DNA of 64,000 nt from Agromyces sp. Root81 (GTDB lineage: Bacteria > Actinomycetota > Actinomycetes > Actinomycetales > Microbacteriaceae): NCBI RefSeq assembly GCF_001429165.1, contig NZ_LMIR01000001.1, positions 580,875-644,874 on the forward strand, given 5' to 3'. Positions 18,495-27,429 of the stretch are shown in pieces (position 1 is the first letter of the stretch; the number at the start of each line of letters is the position of its first letter). A program made the translations under genes and the position numbers. The notes beneath the pieces were generated by a model. It had not been told where the DNA came from and ran no database searches. It saw only the letters and a list, made by a program, of their open reading frames with translations.

Positions 18495-19645
18495 CAGGCC
18501 ACCGCCCCGCGGATGACCGCGACGACGCGGTCGATGTCCGCATCGTCGAGACCGTGGTGGAGCGGCAGGATCAGCGTGCGATCGGTGAGCCGCTCAGTCG
18601 TCGCGAGCGTCGCGTCGCCCGTGTCCCTGAACGCGTAGGCGGGCTGCCGGTGCGCGGCCATGATACCGCGCCGTGCGGAGATGCCCGCCTCGGCGAGCGC
18701 GGCGAGCAGCCCGTCGCGCCCGAGCGGATACGGCTCGGAGACCTCCGCCCAGTACGACTGGAAGTTGCTCGAACCGTACGGCCGATCCTCGACCGGCCTG
18801 ACGCCGGCGAGCCCGGCGAGCCCCTCGGCGTAGCGGCCGGCGAGCTGCCGACGCCAAGCCACCATCTCGTCGAGCCGGCCGAGTTGCACAAGGCCGATGG
18901 CCGCCTGCACGTCGGTCATCCGGTAGTTGAACCCGACCTCGTCGTATGCCTCGGCCGGGGCGAGGAGGCTCGCGTGCCGGTCGGCGGCGGAGATGCTCAT
19001 GGCGTGCTCGCGGAGACGACGGGCACGGCTCGCCCAGTCGGCTCGCGCGGTCGTGAGCATGCCGCCCTCGCCGGTCGTGAGGAGCTTCCGCGGATGGAAC
19101 GACCAGGCCGCGATGTCGGCGCCCGAGCCGACCGGTGCGCCGCGGTAGCGCGATCCCGCGCCGCATGCGGCATCCTCGACGACGACGACGCCGATCGGGT
19201 CGCAGAGCGCTCGGATCGGCTCGAGATCGACCGGCATCCCGCCCTGGTCGACGGCGATGACGGCGCGAGTGGCCGGCGTCAGAGCTGCGGTAATCGTCTC
19301 GGCCGTGAGGTTGCCGGTCGCGGCCTCGACGTCGGCGAACACCGGTCGGGCGCCGACGTACACGACGGCGTTGGAGGTCGCGATGAACGAGAACGACGGG
19401 ACGACGACATCGTCGCCGGGCCCGATCCCGGCGACGACGAGGGCGAGGTGCAGGGCCGCGGTGCAGCTCGAGGTCGCAACCGCGTGCCCGGCCCCCATGC
19501 GCTCGGCGAACACGTCTTCGAACGCGGCGACCTTCGGGCCCTGTGCGATCCATCCCGACGCGATGACCTCGGCCACGGCGTCGGCCTCCTCTGCGCCGAG
19601 CCAGGGGCGCATGACGTCGATGCGGGTCGCCTGCGGGGCGCTCAT
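18494..19645 (-). CDS. DegT/DnrJ/EryC1/StrS-family sugar aminotransferase (second copy)
   Basis: 383 residues from the ATG at 19645, which overlaps the upstream epimerase stop. PLP-fold motifs: SSCTAALHLAL, VVVEDAACGAG with the PLP Asp, and the internal aldimine lysine in SFHPRKLLTTGEGGML (about residues 176-191). The substrate-loop sequence WIAQGPKVAAFED matches PglE/PseC-like members. With the acetyltransferase downstream and the oxidoreductase two genes upstream it forms an oxidise-aminate-acetylate set, as in the Wlb and Pgl pathways. It differs clearly from the DegT gene at 14073, so the two are not a recent duplication. Confidence 0.94.
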   Translation of the reverse strand: MSAPQATRIDVMRPWLGAEEADAVAEVIASGWIAQGPKVAAFEDVFAERMGAGHAVATSSCTAALHLALVVAGIGPGDDVVVPSFSFIATSNAVVYVGARPVFADVEAATGNLTAETITAALTPATRAVIAVDQGGMPVDLEPIRALCDPIGVVVVEDAACGAGSRYRGAPVGSGADIAAWSFHPRKLLTTGEGGMLTTARADWASRARRLREHAMSISAADRHASLLAPAEAYDEVGFNYRMTDVQAAIGLVQLGRLDEMVAWRRQLAGRYAEGLAGLAGVRPVEDRPYGSSNFQSYWAEVSEPYPLGRDGLLAALAEAGISARRGIMAAHRQPAYAFRDTGDATLATTERLTDRTLILPLHHGLDDADIDRVVAVIRGAVA

Positions 19646-20634
19646 CTCATCACCGACCTCGACGCGGCGATGTCGGTGCGCAGCGGCCGCCACCAGTCCA
19701 CGAGCTCGCGGAGGCCCTGTTCGAGGCCGATCCTCGCCTCGAAGCCGAGCTCGCGGCGCGCGGCCGCCGTGTCGGCGAGTCGGCGCTCGACCCCGTTCAC
19801 GTTACGGGCGGGTCCGTGCTCGACGTCGGCGTCGGAGCCCATCGCCGCAAGGAGGGCCCGCGCGAGCTCGAGCAGGCTCGTCTCGCGCCCGCTCGCGATG
19901 TTGTAGATCCCGTCGTCGACATCCGATGCGGCGGCGAGCAGGTTCGCCCGTGCGACATCGTGCACGTTCACGAAGTCCATGGTCTGCGCGCCGTCGCCGA
20001 GCACGAGCGGGGGCAGCCCGTCGGCGATCCGCTCCATCCAGCGCACGAGCACCTCGGTGTAGTACCCGTGCACATCCATGCGCGGTCCGTACACGTTGAA
20101 GTAGCGCAACGCCACGAACGGCAGGCCCTCCATCGCGCGGAAGCTGCGGAGCAGCCCCTCGCCGAACGACTTCGCGGCCCCGTAGAGGGTGTCGTTGTTG
20201 TGGTGATGGTGGCGTTCGCCGGTCGGGAACTCCTCCGCCATGCCGTACACGGACGCACTCGAGGCGACCACGAGCTTGCCGGCCCCGTGACGCGCCGCGG
20301 CCTCCACGACGTTGAAGGTGCCGTCGACGAGCACCTCGAGCGCGAGCCGCGGCTCCTCTGCGCACTGCGTGATCCGGATCGCGGCCTGGTGGAAGACGAG
20401 GTCCTTGCCGCGCGAGAGCCGGTCGACGATCGCGCGGTCGCGGATGTCGCCCTCGACGAGCGAGACCCTCCCCGACGCCAGCGCGGCGGCGAGGTTCTCG
20501 ACGCGTCCGCGCACGAGGTTGTCGAGCACGTCGATCGAGGCGGCACCGGCCTCGAGCAGCTGGTCGACGATGGTCGACCCGATCGTCCCGGCACCGCCGG
20601 TGACCAGCACTCGCGATCCCGCCAACCCGGTCAT
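19642..20634 (-). CDS. NAD-dependent nucleotide-sugar epimerase/dehydratase
   Basis: 330-residue extended SDR enzyme. It has the NAD site VLVTGGAGTIGSTIVDQLLEAG (Gly-rich turn, about residues 10-17), the DNLVRG adenosine-binding acid, the active-site SSASVYG and a YGAAK catalytic Tyr-Lys pair. Conserved YFNVYGPR and a C-terminal VNGVERRLAD segment resemble UDP-glucose/UDP-glucuronate 4-epimerases. An unusual HHHHNN run sits between the Ser and Tyr motifs. The ATG at 20634 overlaps the upstream stop. It provides an epimerised or dehydrated nucleotide sugar for the repeat unit; the substrate is not settled. Confidence 0.92.
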   Translation of the reverse strand: MTGLAGSRVLVTGGAGTIGSTIVDQLLEAGAASIDVLDNLVRGRVENLAAALASGRVSLVEGDIRDRAIVDRLSRGKDLVFHQAAIRITQCAEEPRLALEVLVDGTFNVVEAAARHGAGKLVVASSASVYGMAEEFPTGERHHHHNNDTLYGAAKSFGEGLLRSFRAMEGLPFVALRYFNVYGPRMDVHGYYTEVLVRWMERIADGLPPLVLGDGAQTMDFVNVHDVARANLLAAASDVDDGIYNIASGRETSLLELARALLAAMGSDADVEHGPARNVNGVERRLADTAAARRELGFEARIGLEQGLRELVDWWRPLRTDIAASRSVMR

Positions 20635-21698
20635 CGCACGACCTCCAGCTCGCTCGGCAGCTCGTCGCGTTCGACCGGGGCGAGGCTTCCGGCGGCCGCG
20701 AGACTGCGCGTGGCCGCTTCGAGCACCCGCAGGACGCGCAGCGCGGCTCGGCCGTCGGTCCGGGCCGGTCGGCCGGCCCTGATGCTCGACGCGAACTCGG
20801 CCACCATCGCCGCGAGCGGCTCGTGCTCCGGCAGCGCCGGCGACCAGGTGTCGCCGAGCCGGTACGAGATCGTCGCAGCGGTCCGGTCCGATGGGTCGTC
20901 GGATGCCGCGGCGAGGTCGACGCCGCGATCGTAGACACTCACCCGTTGCTGGGGGTTCAGGTCGTCCCACACGAGCGTGCGGCGGGAGCCGCCGATCACC
21001 ATGCGGCGGATCTTCGTGGGGCTCAACCAGTTGACGTGCACGTGCGCCATCGCACCTCGCGCGAGCGGGATCGAGAGGTAGCCGAGACACGACCGGCCGG
21101 CGCCCAACGGATCCGAGCCCTGGGCGGCGACGGCTTCGGCCGTGAGCCCACCGGGAAGGATGAAGTCCATGATCGACAGGTCGTGGGGCGCGAGGTCCCA
21201 GAACACGTCGACGTCGGACTGGATGAGGCCGAGGTTGATGCGCACCGAATCGATGAAGAGCAGGTCCCCGAGCGCTCCCTCTTCGACGAGCTCGCGGATC
21301 TTCTGCACCGCCGGCGTATAGCAGTAGGTGTGGTCGGCCATCAGCACGAGGCCGGCGGCCTCCGCCGAGCGGATCATCGCCCCGCCGTGGTCGGTGCTGT
21401 CGGCGAGCGGCTTCTCGACGAGCACGTGCTTGCCGGCGCGCAGGGCCGCGAGCGCGAGGCCGTGGTGCGTTCCGGCGGGCGTCGCGATGGCGACCGCATC
21501 GAGAGTCGGGTCGGCGAGCAGCTCGTCGACCGAGTCGGTCACGTCGACATCGCCGAAGCCGCCGACCACCCGTCTCGCCCGGTCGAGGTCGAGGTCGCAG
21601 ACGTAGGCGAGTCGCCAGTCGTCGCTCGACCGCAGATTGCGGACGAGGTTCGGCCCCCAGTAGCCCGCCCCGATCACGGCGATGCCCAGTCGGTCCAT
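20631..21698 (-). CDS. Gfo/Idh/MocA-family oxidoreductase (WlbA-like)
   Basis: 355 residues. N-terminal Rossmann fold with GIAVIGAGYWGPNLVRNL; the conserved VEKPLA lysine-proline motif lies near residues 94-99. ADHTYCYTPAVQKI and DLAPHDLSIMDF match the sugar-3-dehydrogenase branch (WlbA/WbpB type), which oxidises C3 of a UDP-acetamido-uronate. The ATG at 21698 is preceded on the coding strand by a purine-rich GGCGGAG ribosome site. It is the first step of the inferred oxidise-aminate-acetylate route with the downstream DegT and NeuD-like genes. The branch assignment comes from motifs and context. Confidence 0.91.
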   Translation of the reverse strand: MDRLGIAVIGAGYWGPNLVRNLRSSDDWRLAYVCDLDLDRARRVVGGFGDVDVTDSVDELLADPTLDAVAIATPAGTHHGLALAALRAGKHVLVEKPLADSTDHGGAMIRSAEAAGLVLMADHTYCYTPAVQKIRELVEEGALGDLLFIDSVRINLGLIQSDVDVFWDLAPHDLSIMDFILPGGLTAEAVAAQGSDPLGAGRSCLGYLSIPLARGAMAHVHVNWLSPTKIRRMVIGGSRRTLVWDDLNPQQRVSVYDRGVDLAAASDDPSDRTAATISYRLGDTWSPALPEHEPLAAMVAEFASSIRAGRPARTDGRAALRVLRVLEAATRSLAAAGSLAPVERDELPSELEVVR

Positions 21699-21742
21699 GT
21701 TCTCCGCCTTCCGCCGTCCGCGCAGGAGCGCTGCGTGCCGGA

Positions 21743-24700
21743 TCACCCTCCGGGCGTGAACAAGACGTCCGCCCAGTAGTTGTGGGAACTGACGGTGCCC
21801 GGATAGCCGGCGCCGTACACATAGACCCCGCCGACGGAAACGGTCGAAAGCGGTGCGGCGACGACCGCCTCGGCCAACGCGCCGAGGTCGGCGGCATACC
21901 GGCCGCGCGGGGTGGAATATGTGGCCCGGTACTCGACGGCGGGGGTGATCGGCACCGGGGCGGCGAAGTAGACCGTCTGCCATCCGCTCACGGTCTCGCC
22001 GATCGAGGTGGCGGAGGCGAGCTCGGTGCCGTCGGGAGCCCAGAGTCGCACGATGTGCGTGTTCGCGTCTCCGGTGGCCTTGTAGAAGCGGATCCCGCTC
22101 ACGGTGCCGGCCTGGGTCGAGGTGAAGCGCATCCCCAACTGGATGAGGGTGGCGTCGTCGAAGTCGGTCCTGGCCGGCACGGCGGTGTCAGGGAAGAACG
22201 ACATGGACGTCGGCTGGGCCCTGGTGGTGAAGCTCCAGTTGCCGCCCGCGGGGCTCTGCCCGCCGATCGAGACCGCGGCGCTGTACGTCGTGACCCACTG
22301 CAGCGGCTGATCGGGCACGAACGACACCGTCGAGCTCGCGGCATCCCATTCGCTGTGCCCGGCGACCGGGCCCGATGGCCCGGTGAGGGCGATGGTGGGT
22401 GTCGTGACAGGGGAGGCGGACAACTGGGCTGATATCCGCTCCCCCGTCCCGACGTCTGTGCGCCCCGCTGCGGGGCTGGTCGAGACGACGGTCACCGGGG
22501 CGACGGTGGCCGTCCGGAAGAGCACGTCGACGAAGTAGTTCGTCTGGTTCCACGTGAAGGTCGGCATCGCGCCGCCGGCGCCGTAGCGGTAGCGGCCGTT
22601 GCCGGCCGCCGGCGCCACAAGGGGGCCGGAGGATGCCGCGCCCTGGAAGTAGCCGCCGGTGGCCGCGTAGTGACCCTGCGGTGCCAGGTACGACACGACG
22701 TACTCTGCGCCGACCTGGAGCGGGATCGGCGTCTCGAGCAGGGCGGTCTGCCAGCCGGTCGCGGTCTCGTCGGTGAAGGTGACCGTGGCGAGACGGGTTC
22801 CGCTCGCGTTCCACAGCGAGCCGGTGTGCGTGCCGCCGTTGCCGGAGCCCTTGTAGAAGCGGATCGCCGTGACGCTTCCGGCGCTCGTGGCGGTGAAGGA
22901 GACGCCGAGCTCGACCGACGAGCCGTCGTCGATCGAGGTCGAGGCCGGTGTCGCATTGCCGAACAGCGAGTAGCTCGTCGTCGTTCCGCTGGAATCGGCC
23001 GTGGTGAACGACCAGGTGCGCGTCGCGAGGGCCGAGCCGGCGTCGGAGCGCACACCCGACAGTGAGACGGTCACTGTCGCGGCGTTCGGCAACGGCGCGG
23101 AAGGCGTGAACGTGATCGTCGTGCGGTCGGCCGAGAGCGCCGCCGATCCAGCGATCGGGCTGCCGGCGCTCGTCGCCGACATCGTGAAGCCGGGCGCGAC
23201 GGGCACGGAGAGCTTCGCCGAGATCGTGCTGGCGCGGTCGACGTCGAGCGCGCCGGCGGCGGGCGTCGTCGCGACGAGGGCGATGGGGTCAGCGCCCTTC
23301 TCGAAGACGACGTCGACGAGGTAGTTGGTCGTGCTCGTGCTACCTGGGAATCCCGTGCCGTAGGTGTACGCACCGGCGTTCGCCGCGGCGCTGAGCGGGC
23401 CGTACGCGACACCTCCGCCGGCGAATGCTCCTGGCGTCGCCGAGTACTTTCCGACCGGGGCACGATAGGCGGCGACGTACTGCGTGCCGGCCTTCACGTT
23501 CACCGGCACGGCGAAAGTGACGGTCTGCCATCCGCTCGTGCTCTCGCCGGCGAAGGTCGCCGTGGCGAGTTCGGCTCCGGCGGCCGACCAGAGCGTGCCG
23601 ATGTGCTGGCCGGTGTTGCCCGCCCCCTTGTAGAACGCGACGCCGGTGACGGTGCCGTCGACTGCCGGAGTGAACTTCACGCCGAGCGTGACCGCAGCGG
23701 AGTCCGCGACCTCGAGCACCGACGGGGTGGTCGAGTCGTTGAACAGGCGGCACGGGCAGACGCCGGCCGCCGGCGTGGGCTTGACCGTCGTGAACGTCCA
23801 GCGCGAGACCTCGGCCGGCGGCGTGGTCGCGCCGGACGCGGTCGCCTTGAGCACGACGGTGTAGCTCACGAAGCCGTTCAGCGGTGCCGTCGGGGTGAAG
23901 GTGGCGACCCGGGCAGCGGCGTCGTAGCCCGTCGTCCCGGCGACGGCGTTGCCGAGCTGGTCGGTCACCGTGAAGCCGACGGAACCGGCGACGACGGCCT
24001 TCAGGAACCTGGCACTCATCGCCGTGCCGAGGGGCACGCTCGTCGAGCCGGGCAGGGGCCAGAGGTTCGATGCGGCGAGCGGCGTCGAATCGGACGACTC
24101 GTAGATCGCGTCGACGAAGTAGTTGCTGCTCTCGAACGAGTTCGACGGATGCTCGCCCGGCGCACCGTAGACGGCGGCGGGCGGGGCGCCGAAGCCACCG
24201 TCGACGAGCAGCGGCTCATGGGCGATGCCGGACGCCCAGAAGGCGTTGGACTGCACCGAGTAGTGCCCGCGCGGCGCGGTGTACGACACGGTGTACCTGG
24301 TGCCCGCGATGACGGGCACCGAGGGTGAGAAGGTCGCCTTCTGCCAGCCCGACCCGGTCTCCCCGGTGAAGGTCACGGTGGCGAGCCGCTCGCCGAGCGG
24401 CGACCAGAGCGAACCGGCGTGCACGCCGGTGTTCGCGGCCGACTTGTAGAAGCGTACGCCGGAGATGTATCCGTCGTCGGTCGGTGTGAACCGCAGGCCG
24501 AGTTCGACGGCGGAGGCGTCGCCGGAGTCGACGACGACGGGCACCTGCGTGCCGAAGACCGAGTACGGTCCGACCACAGCGGTTGCGATCGTGGCCGCCT
24601 GGCCCGGCAGGTTGGCGCTGTCGTCGATCGCCCGCGCACGGATCTGGGCGGCGCCGCGGCCGTGCTGCACGTAGGTGTAGCTCCAGTTCGTCGTTCCGTT

Positions 24701-26482
24701 CGCGGGATGCCACGAGGTGCCGCCGTCGGTCGAGACCTCCACCCCGGCGACCCGTCCGCCGACGTCCGCGGCGGTGCCGGTGACGACGACGGTGGCACCG
24801 TTGGCGATCTGCGCCCCGGCGCCCGGCGCGGTGATGGCCGCGGTCGCGGGCGTCGTGTCGGTGCTCGCCGCGGCGGCCACGAGGCCGGACTGCAGGGTCG
24901 TCGGGAACGCGCGCATGTCGGCGAGCACATTGACCTGCGCCTGCTGCATGCGCTGGTCGGCGGGCGCACCAGCCCCGTCGTGCTCCTGGTCGAGGCCCCA
25001 GGCCCACTGGATCGACCCGGCGGAGAAGATGAGGGCGCCGCTCGGCGCACGGTACAGCGTGAGGTGGTGCGTGGTGGTGCCGGGCAGCACGGTGTTGCCG
25101 TAGTCCTGCAGGTACTGCGGAGTCGGCCCGGTCGTCGTCGAGAGCCGGATGAGCCCGGGCGGACGCGAGCCGTTGTCGAGGTCCTCGTTGGACTCGTACC
25201 CGATGGTGTGCGGGGCGAGGGCGGCGCTCGTTCCGTTCGCGAGGTTCGCGAGCGAGGTGCCGCGCCAGAGCCGGAGCTTGCCCTCCGCCGCCGACACCGT
25301 TACCGGGAGGTCGTTGTGGTTGGCCATGTAGAGCGTGCCGATGAGCGCGTTCTCGGGTCGGTTGGCCCCGGCCGAGGTCGGGGCGAACCGGGGGTCGCGC
25401 CACGTGCCGGTCCACTGGGTGGTGGGGTCGATCTTCTGGTTCGCCCAGGTCTCCTTGTAACTGACGAGAGTGCGATACGGCGTGGCGCTGGAATCGGCGG
25501 ATGCGGCGTAGCGCGTGCGCCAGTACCCGTCGTTTCCGCCGAGGAACTGCAGGTTGACGCCGGCATCGCGGGCCGCCTCGATGTTCGCCCGCTGCGCGCC
25601 CGACCAGTATTCGTCGTGTCCGACCGAGAGGAAGACCTTGTGGTTGCGAAGCAGCGCGCCGTTGCGATCGCTGTCGACGCCGGCGAGGTAGGTCACGTCG
25701 TAGCCGTTGCGCTCGAGGAAGCGCACCTGCGCGTACTCGCTCGAGAAGTAGAAGTCTCGGCCGTTGTTGTCGTCCCTCGTCGCGAACGGCCGGTTGTAGC
25801 TCAACTTGTAGGCGCGCCCGTTCTGGCCGCCTGCGTAGAAGTTCGAGCCGCCGTAGCCGTTGTAGGCCTGCCAGGTCGGGTCGGCTGTCTGGAAGACGAC
25901 GTCCGAATGGCTGGCGTCGTTGCGCACGATGAACGTGATGTGACTCTTCCCGCCCGTGTCGGCCCGGCTGAGCAACGCCACGTACACGCCCGAGACCGCA
26001 TCGGCGGGCGCGTTCCACGATGCGGAGACCTTCCAGTTGCCGCAGTCGACGAGTTCGGTCGCGACGTCGGTGATGCATCCGGGCTGGGTCTGCGGCAGCG
26101 TGGCGCTCGGCGAGACTGTGGCGACCTTGCGGGCGCCGAGGCCCTGATACCAGCCGGTGCGGTAGATCGCGATGGAGTACGCGCGAGCGGTCGTCTTGAC
26201 CTTGAGGTCAAGTCGGGCACCGGCGTTGACGCTGATGTCGGTCGCGAAACCCTGGATGTCATCGGAACCGGCGCCGTCGATGTCCCACTCGGATGGACTG
26301 GCGCCCGGCTTCGCGTTCTCACAGGCGACCGGGTTGGCGCAGGCGGCGAACGCGGCCTCCGGAAGGCCGATGAGGCCGGCCGCGATGAGACCGAGCACGG
26401 CGACCGAGGTGATCACGGCGGCGAGAACTCGAACCCTCGCAGTTCGAGGGCGGCAAGCTGGGGGCTGGGCTGGGTGGGACAC
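21743..26482 (-). CDS. Very large secreted protein: dimethylformamidase-beta-like domain, Ig-like domains and four DUF4082 modules
   Basis: About 1579 residues. From the GTG at 26482 (AAGGGC ribosome site about 9 bp upstream) a 46-residue Sec signal ends AAFA; an upstream frame extension to 26590 would hide it. Residues about 50-560 resemble the N,N-dimethylformamidase beta-subunit C-terminal type, with FLSVGHDEYWSGAQR and LGGNDGYWRTRY. An Ig-like domain (about 570-640) follows. Then DUF4082 modules at about 640-800, 910-1065, 1170-1330 and 1425-1579 alternate with Big_5-type Ig domains. Each module has a GxRFYK(S/G)xGNxGxHxGxLW pattern. There is no sortase motif or C-terminal anchor, so it is probably released or glycan-bound. 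Amidase activity is doubtful without the partner subunit. It lies upstream of the sugar-nucleotide genes and may share their transcript. Confidence 0.86.
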   Translation of the reverse strand: MSHPAQPPACRPRTARVRVLAAVITSVAVLGLIAAGLIGLPEAAFAACANPVACENAKPGASPSEWDIDGAGSDDIQGFATDISVNAGARLDLKVKTTARAYSIAIYRTGWYQGLGARKVATVSPSATLPQTQPGCITDVATELVDCGNWKVSASWNAPADAVSGVYVALLSRADTGGKSHITFIVRNDASHSDVVFQTADPTWQAYNGYGGSNFYAGGQNGRAYKLSYNRPFATRDDNNGRDFYFSSEYAQVRFLERNGYDVTYLAGVDSDRNGALLRNHKVFLSVGHDEYWSGAQRANIEAARDAGVNLQFLGGNDGYWRTRYAASADSSATPYRTLVSYKETWANQKIDPTTQWTGTWRDPRFAPTSAGANRPENALIGTLYMANHNDLPVTVSAAEGKLRLWRGTSLANLANGTSAALAPHTIGYESNEDLDNGSRPPGLIRLSTTTGPTPQYLQDYGNTVLPGTTTHHLTLYRAPSGALIFSAGSIQWAWGLDQEHDGAGAPADQRMQQAQVNVLADMRAFPTTLQSGLVAAAASTDTTPATAAITAPGAGAQIANGATVVVTGTAADVGGRVAGVEVSTDGGTSWHPANGTTNWSYTYVQHGRGAAQIRARAIDDSANLPGQAATIATAVVGPYSVFGTQVPVVVDSGDASAVELGLRFTPTDDGYISGVRFYKSAANTGVHAGSLWSPLGERLATVTFTGETGSGWQKATFSPSVPVIAGTRYTVSYTAPRGHYSVQSNAFWASGIAHEPLLVDGGFGAPPAAVYGAPGEHPSNSFESSNYFVDAIYESSDSTPLAASNLWPLPGSTSVPLGTAMSARFLKAVVAGSVGFTVTDQLGNAVAGTTGYDAAARVATFTPTAPLNGFVSYTVVLKATASGATTPPAEVSRWTFTTVKPTPAAGVCPCRLFNDSTTPSVLEVADSAAVTLGVKFTPAVDGTVTGVAFYKGAGNTGQHIGTLWSAAGAELATATFAGESTSGWQTVTFAVPVNVKAGTQYVAAYRAPVGKYSATPGAFAGGGVAYGPLSAAANAGAYTYGTGFPGSTSTTNYLVDVVFEKGADPIALVATTPAAGALDVDRASTISAKLSVPVAPGFTMSATSAGSPIAGSAALSADRTTITFTPSAPLPNAATVTVSLSGVRSDAGSALATRTWSFTTADSSGTTTSYSLFGNATPASTSIDDGSSVELGVSFTATSAGSVTAIRFYKGSGNGGTHTGSLWNASGTRLATVTFTDETATGWQTALLETPIPLQVGAEYVVSYLAPQGHYAATGGYFQGAASSGPLVAPAAGNGRYRYGAGGAMPTFTWNQTNYFVDVLFRTATVAPVTVVSTSPAAGRTDVGTGERISAQLSASPVTTPTIALTGPSGPVAGHSEWDAASSTVSFVPDQPLQWVTTYSAAVSIGGQSPAGGNWSFTTRAQPTSMSFFPDTAVPARTDFDDATLIQLGMRFTSTQAGTVSGIRFYKATGDANTHIVRLWAPDGTELASATSIGETVSGWQTVYFAAPVPITPAVEYRATYSTPRGRYAADLGALAEAVVAAPLSTVSVGGVYVYGAGYPGTVSSHNYWADVLFTPGG

Positions 26483-26714
26483 GGGCAGGCCCTTGGAACG
26501 TGGGACTCGACGCCACGTCAAAGCAAAAGAGCAGTGCCTCGGCGCGCAATCAGGTGTGGGCGCAGGCCGTATCGGTCTGGGTGAAAACACGATCCGAACT
26601 CAACATTGAATTCTTCTCATGTTTCTCGGGGGTGAGACCAGTTGTACTCTCGTCGCCGGGCCGCCGCTGCCCCCACTTCGGATGACATCCGGTCGGAGCG
26701 TCGCCCGCCGACCG
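26483..26714 (-). promoter_or_regulatory. Leader region ahead of the minus-strand EPS arm
   Basis: 232 bp without a gene. It holds an AT-richer patch (about 26575-26635) that stands out in this GC-rich DNA and is the natural place for the promoter of the secreted-protein/EPS transcript. I cannot assign -35 and -10 boxes with confidence, and no strong terminator hairpin is visible. Confidence 0.35.
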
Positions 26715-27010
26715 TCAGTCCGCCGCCGGATCCGGCGCGGCAATGATCTTCAACCGGTCGATGAGCTCGCCTGCGTGGTTCGTGCTCAGGATGACGCGGG
26801 TGAACTCGCCGGCCGCGAGCTCGAGCACGACCGCCGAGCGCTTGCCCTTCATGATCACGAAGTCGGTGCCGCCGTGGTACTTCCACACGCCGACGGCGAC
26901 GACGAGCGGGATCTCGGTGCCGCGACGACGGATACCGCGGATCCAGATCCACGGGTCGTCGGTGATGGTCGCCGAGCGGATGTCGTCGCGCTGCACCACG
27001 AGGTCGTCGG
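26715..27010 (-). pseudogene. Truncated hypothetical protein (C-terminal fragment)
   Basis: The minus-strand frame codes for a coherent C-terminal domain of about 98 residues: RDDIRSATITDDPWIWIRGI, then VVAVGVWKYHGGTDFVIM, KRSAVVLELAAGEFTRVILST and a final helix. It has the hydrophobic pattern of a small beta-rich conserved protein. Upstream of about 27010 the same frame becomes an Arg/Pro/Ser-rich run typical of non-coding frames, and no suitable start codon with a ribosome site is seen. I therefore read it as a gene whose 5' part was lost at a DNA junction. The open frame continues to 27233 if the gene were intact. Function not recognised. Confidence 0.5.
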
Positions 27011-27349
27011 AGCGAGCGCGTGACGCGCGCCGCCAAGGCGGCCGCCGCACCCGAGACAGCGGCGGCCGCCGATATCGAGGCGGACGCGGAGACCGAGGTG
27101 GGGTCGCCGACGCGACGACCGATGCCGCCCCGGAGACCGACCCCATGGCGACCGTGCCCGAGTCTCCGCAGGCTGAGCCGATGCTGCTTCGCCGAGACAT
27201 GGGCTGACGACGTGGCCGAGAGCGGTGCTTCATCGGCTACTTCCTCGCCGACCGGTTGCGCCTGGCGGCCGAGATCGTGTGGACCGAGTACCGGCGCGAG
27301 ACGGAGTCCGCTTTGGCTCGTGACGATCGTCCGCATGTAGGAGTGGATC
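27010..27349 (+). pseudogene. Frameshifted coding remnants, identity unknown
   Basis: Three consecutive stretches in different plus-strand frames look protein-like: an Ala/Glu-rich run (AAKAAAAPETAAAADIEADA, about 27030-27100), then DATTDAAPETDPMATVPESP up to a stop at 27207, then [20 protein letters not shown] (about 27230-27290). None has a start codon with a ribosome site. The pattern fits a decayed gene broken by small indels. The family is not recognised and the call is tentative. Confidence 0.3.
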
Positions 27350-27378
27350 GGCCCCGCCGACAGGCAAGTCGCGGGGCC
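27350..27378 (+). terminator. Inverted repeat, terminator-like hairpin
   Basis: GGCCCCGC (27350-27357) and GCGGGGCC (27371-27378) form a perfect 8-bp stem with a 13-nt loop. No T-run follows on either strand, so termination strength is uncertain. It separates the two decayed plus-strand regions. Confidence 0.4.
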
Positions 27379-27429
27379 AACTCGAACCGCCCTCGCCGCG
27401 CGGCCCTACGCCCGCGCGCTTCCAGGAAG

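Noticed and set aside
21743-26482. Reading the large secreted protein as a true N,N-dimethylformamidase
   Set aside because: Only a beta-subunit-like domain is present, there is no partner subunit gene, and the context is EPS synthesis, so I describe it as domain-like only.
24419-26584. 721-residue frame antisense to the large secreted protein
   Set aside because: Low-complexity Arg/Gly/Val composition and no start signal; the minus strand has signal peptide and domain motifs.
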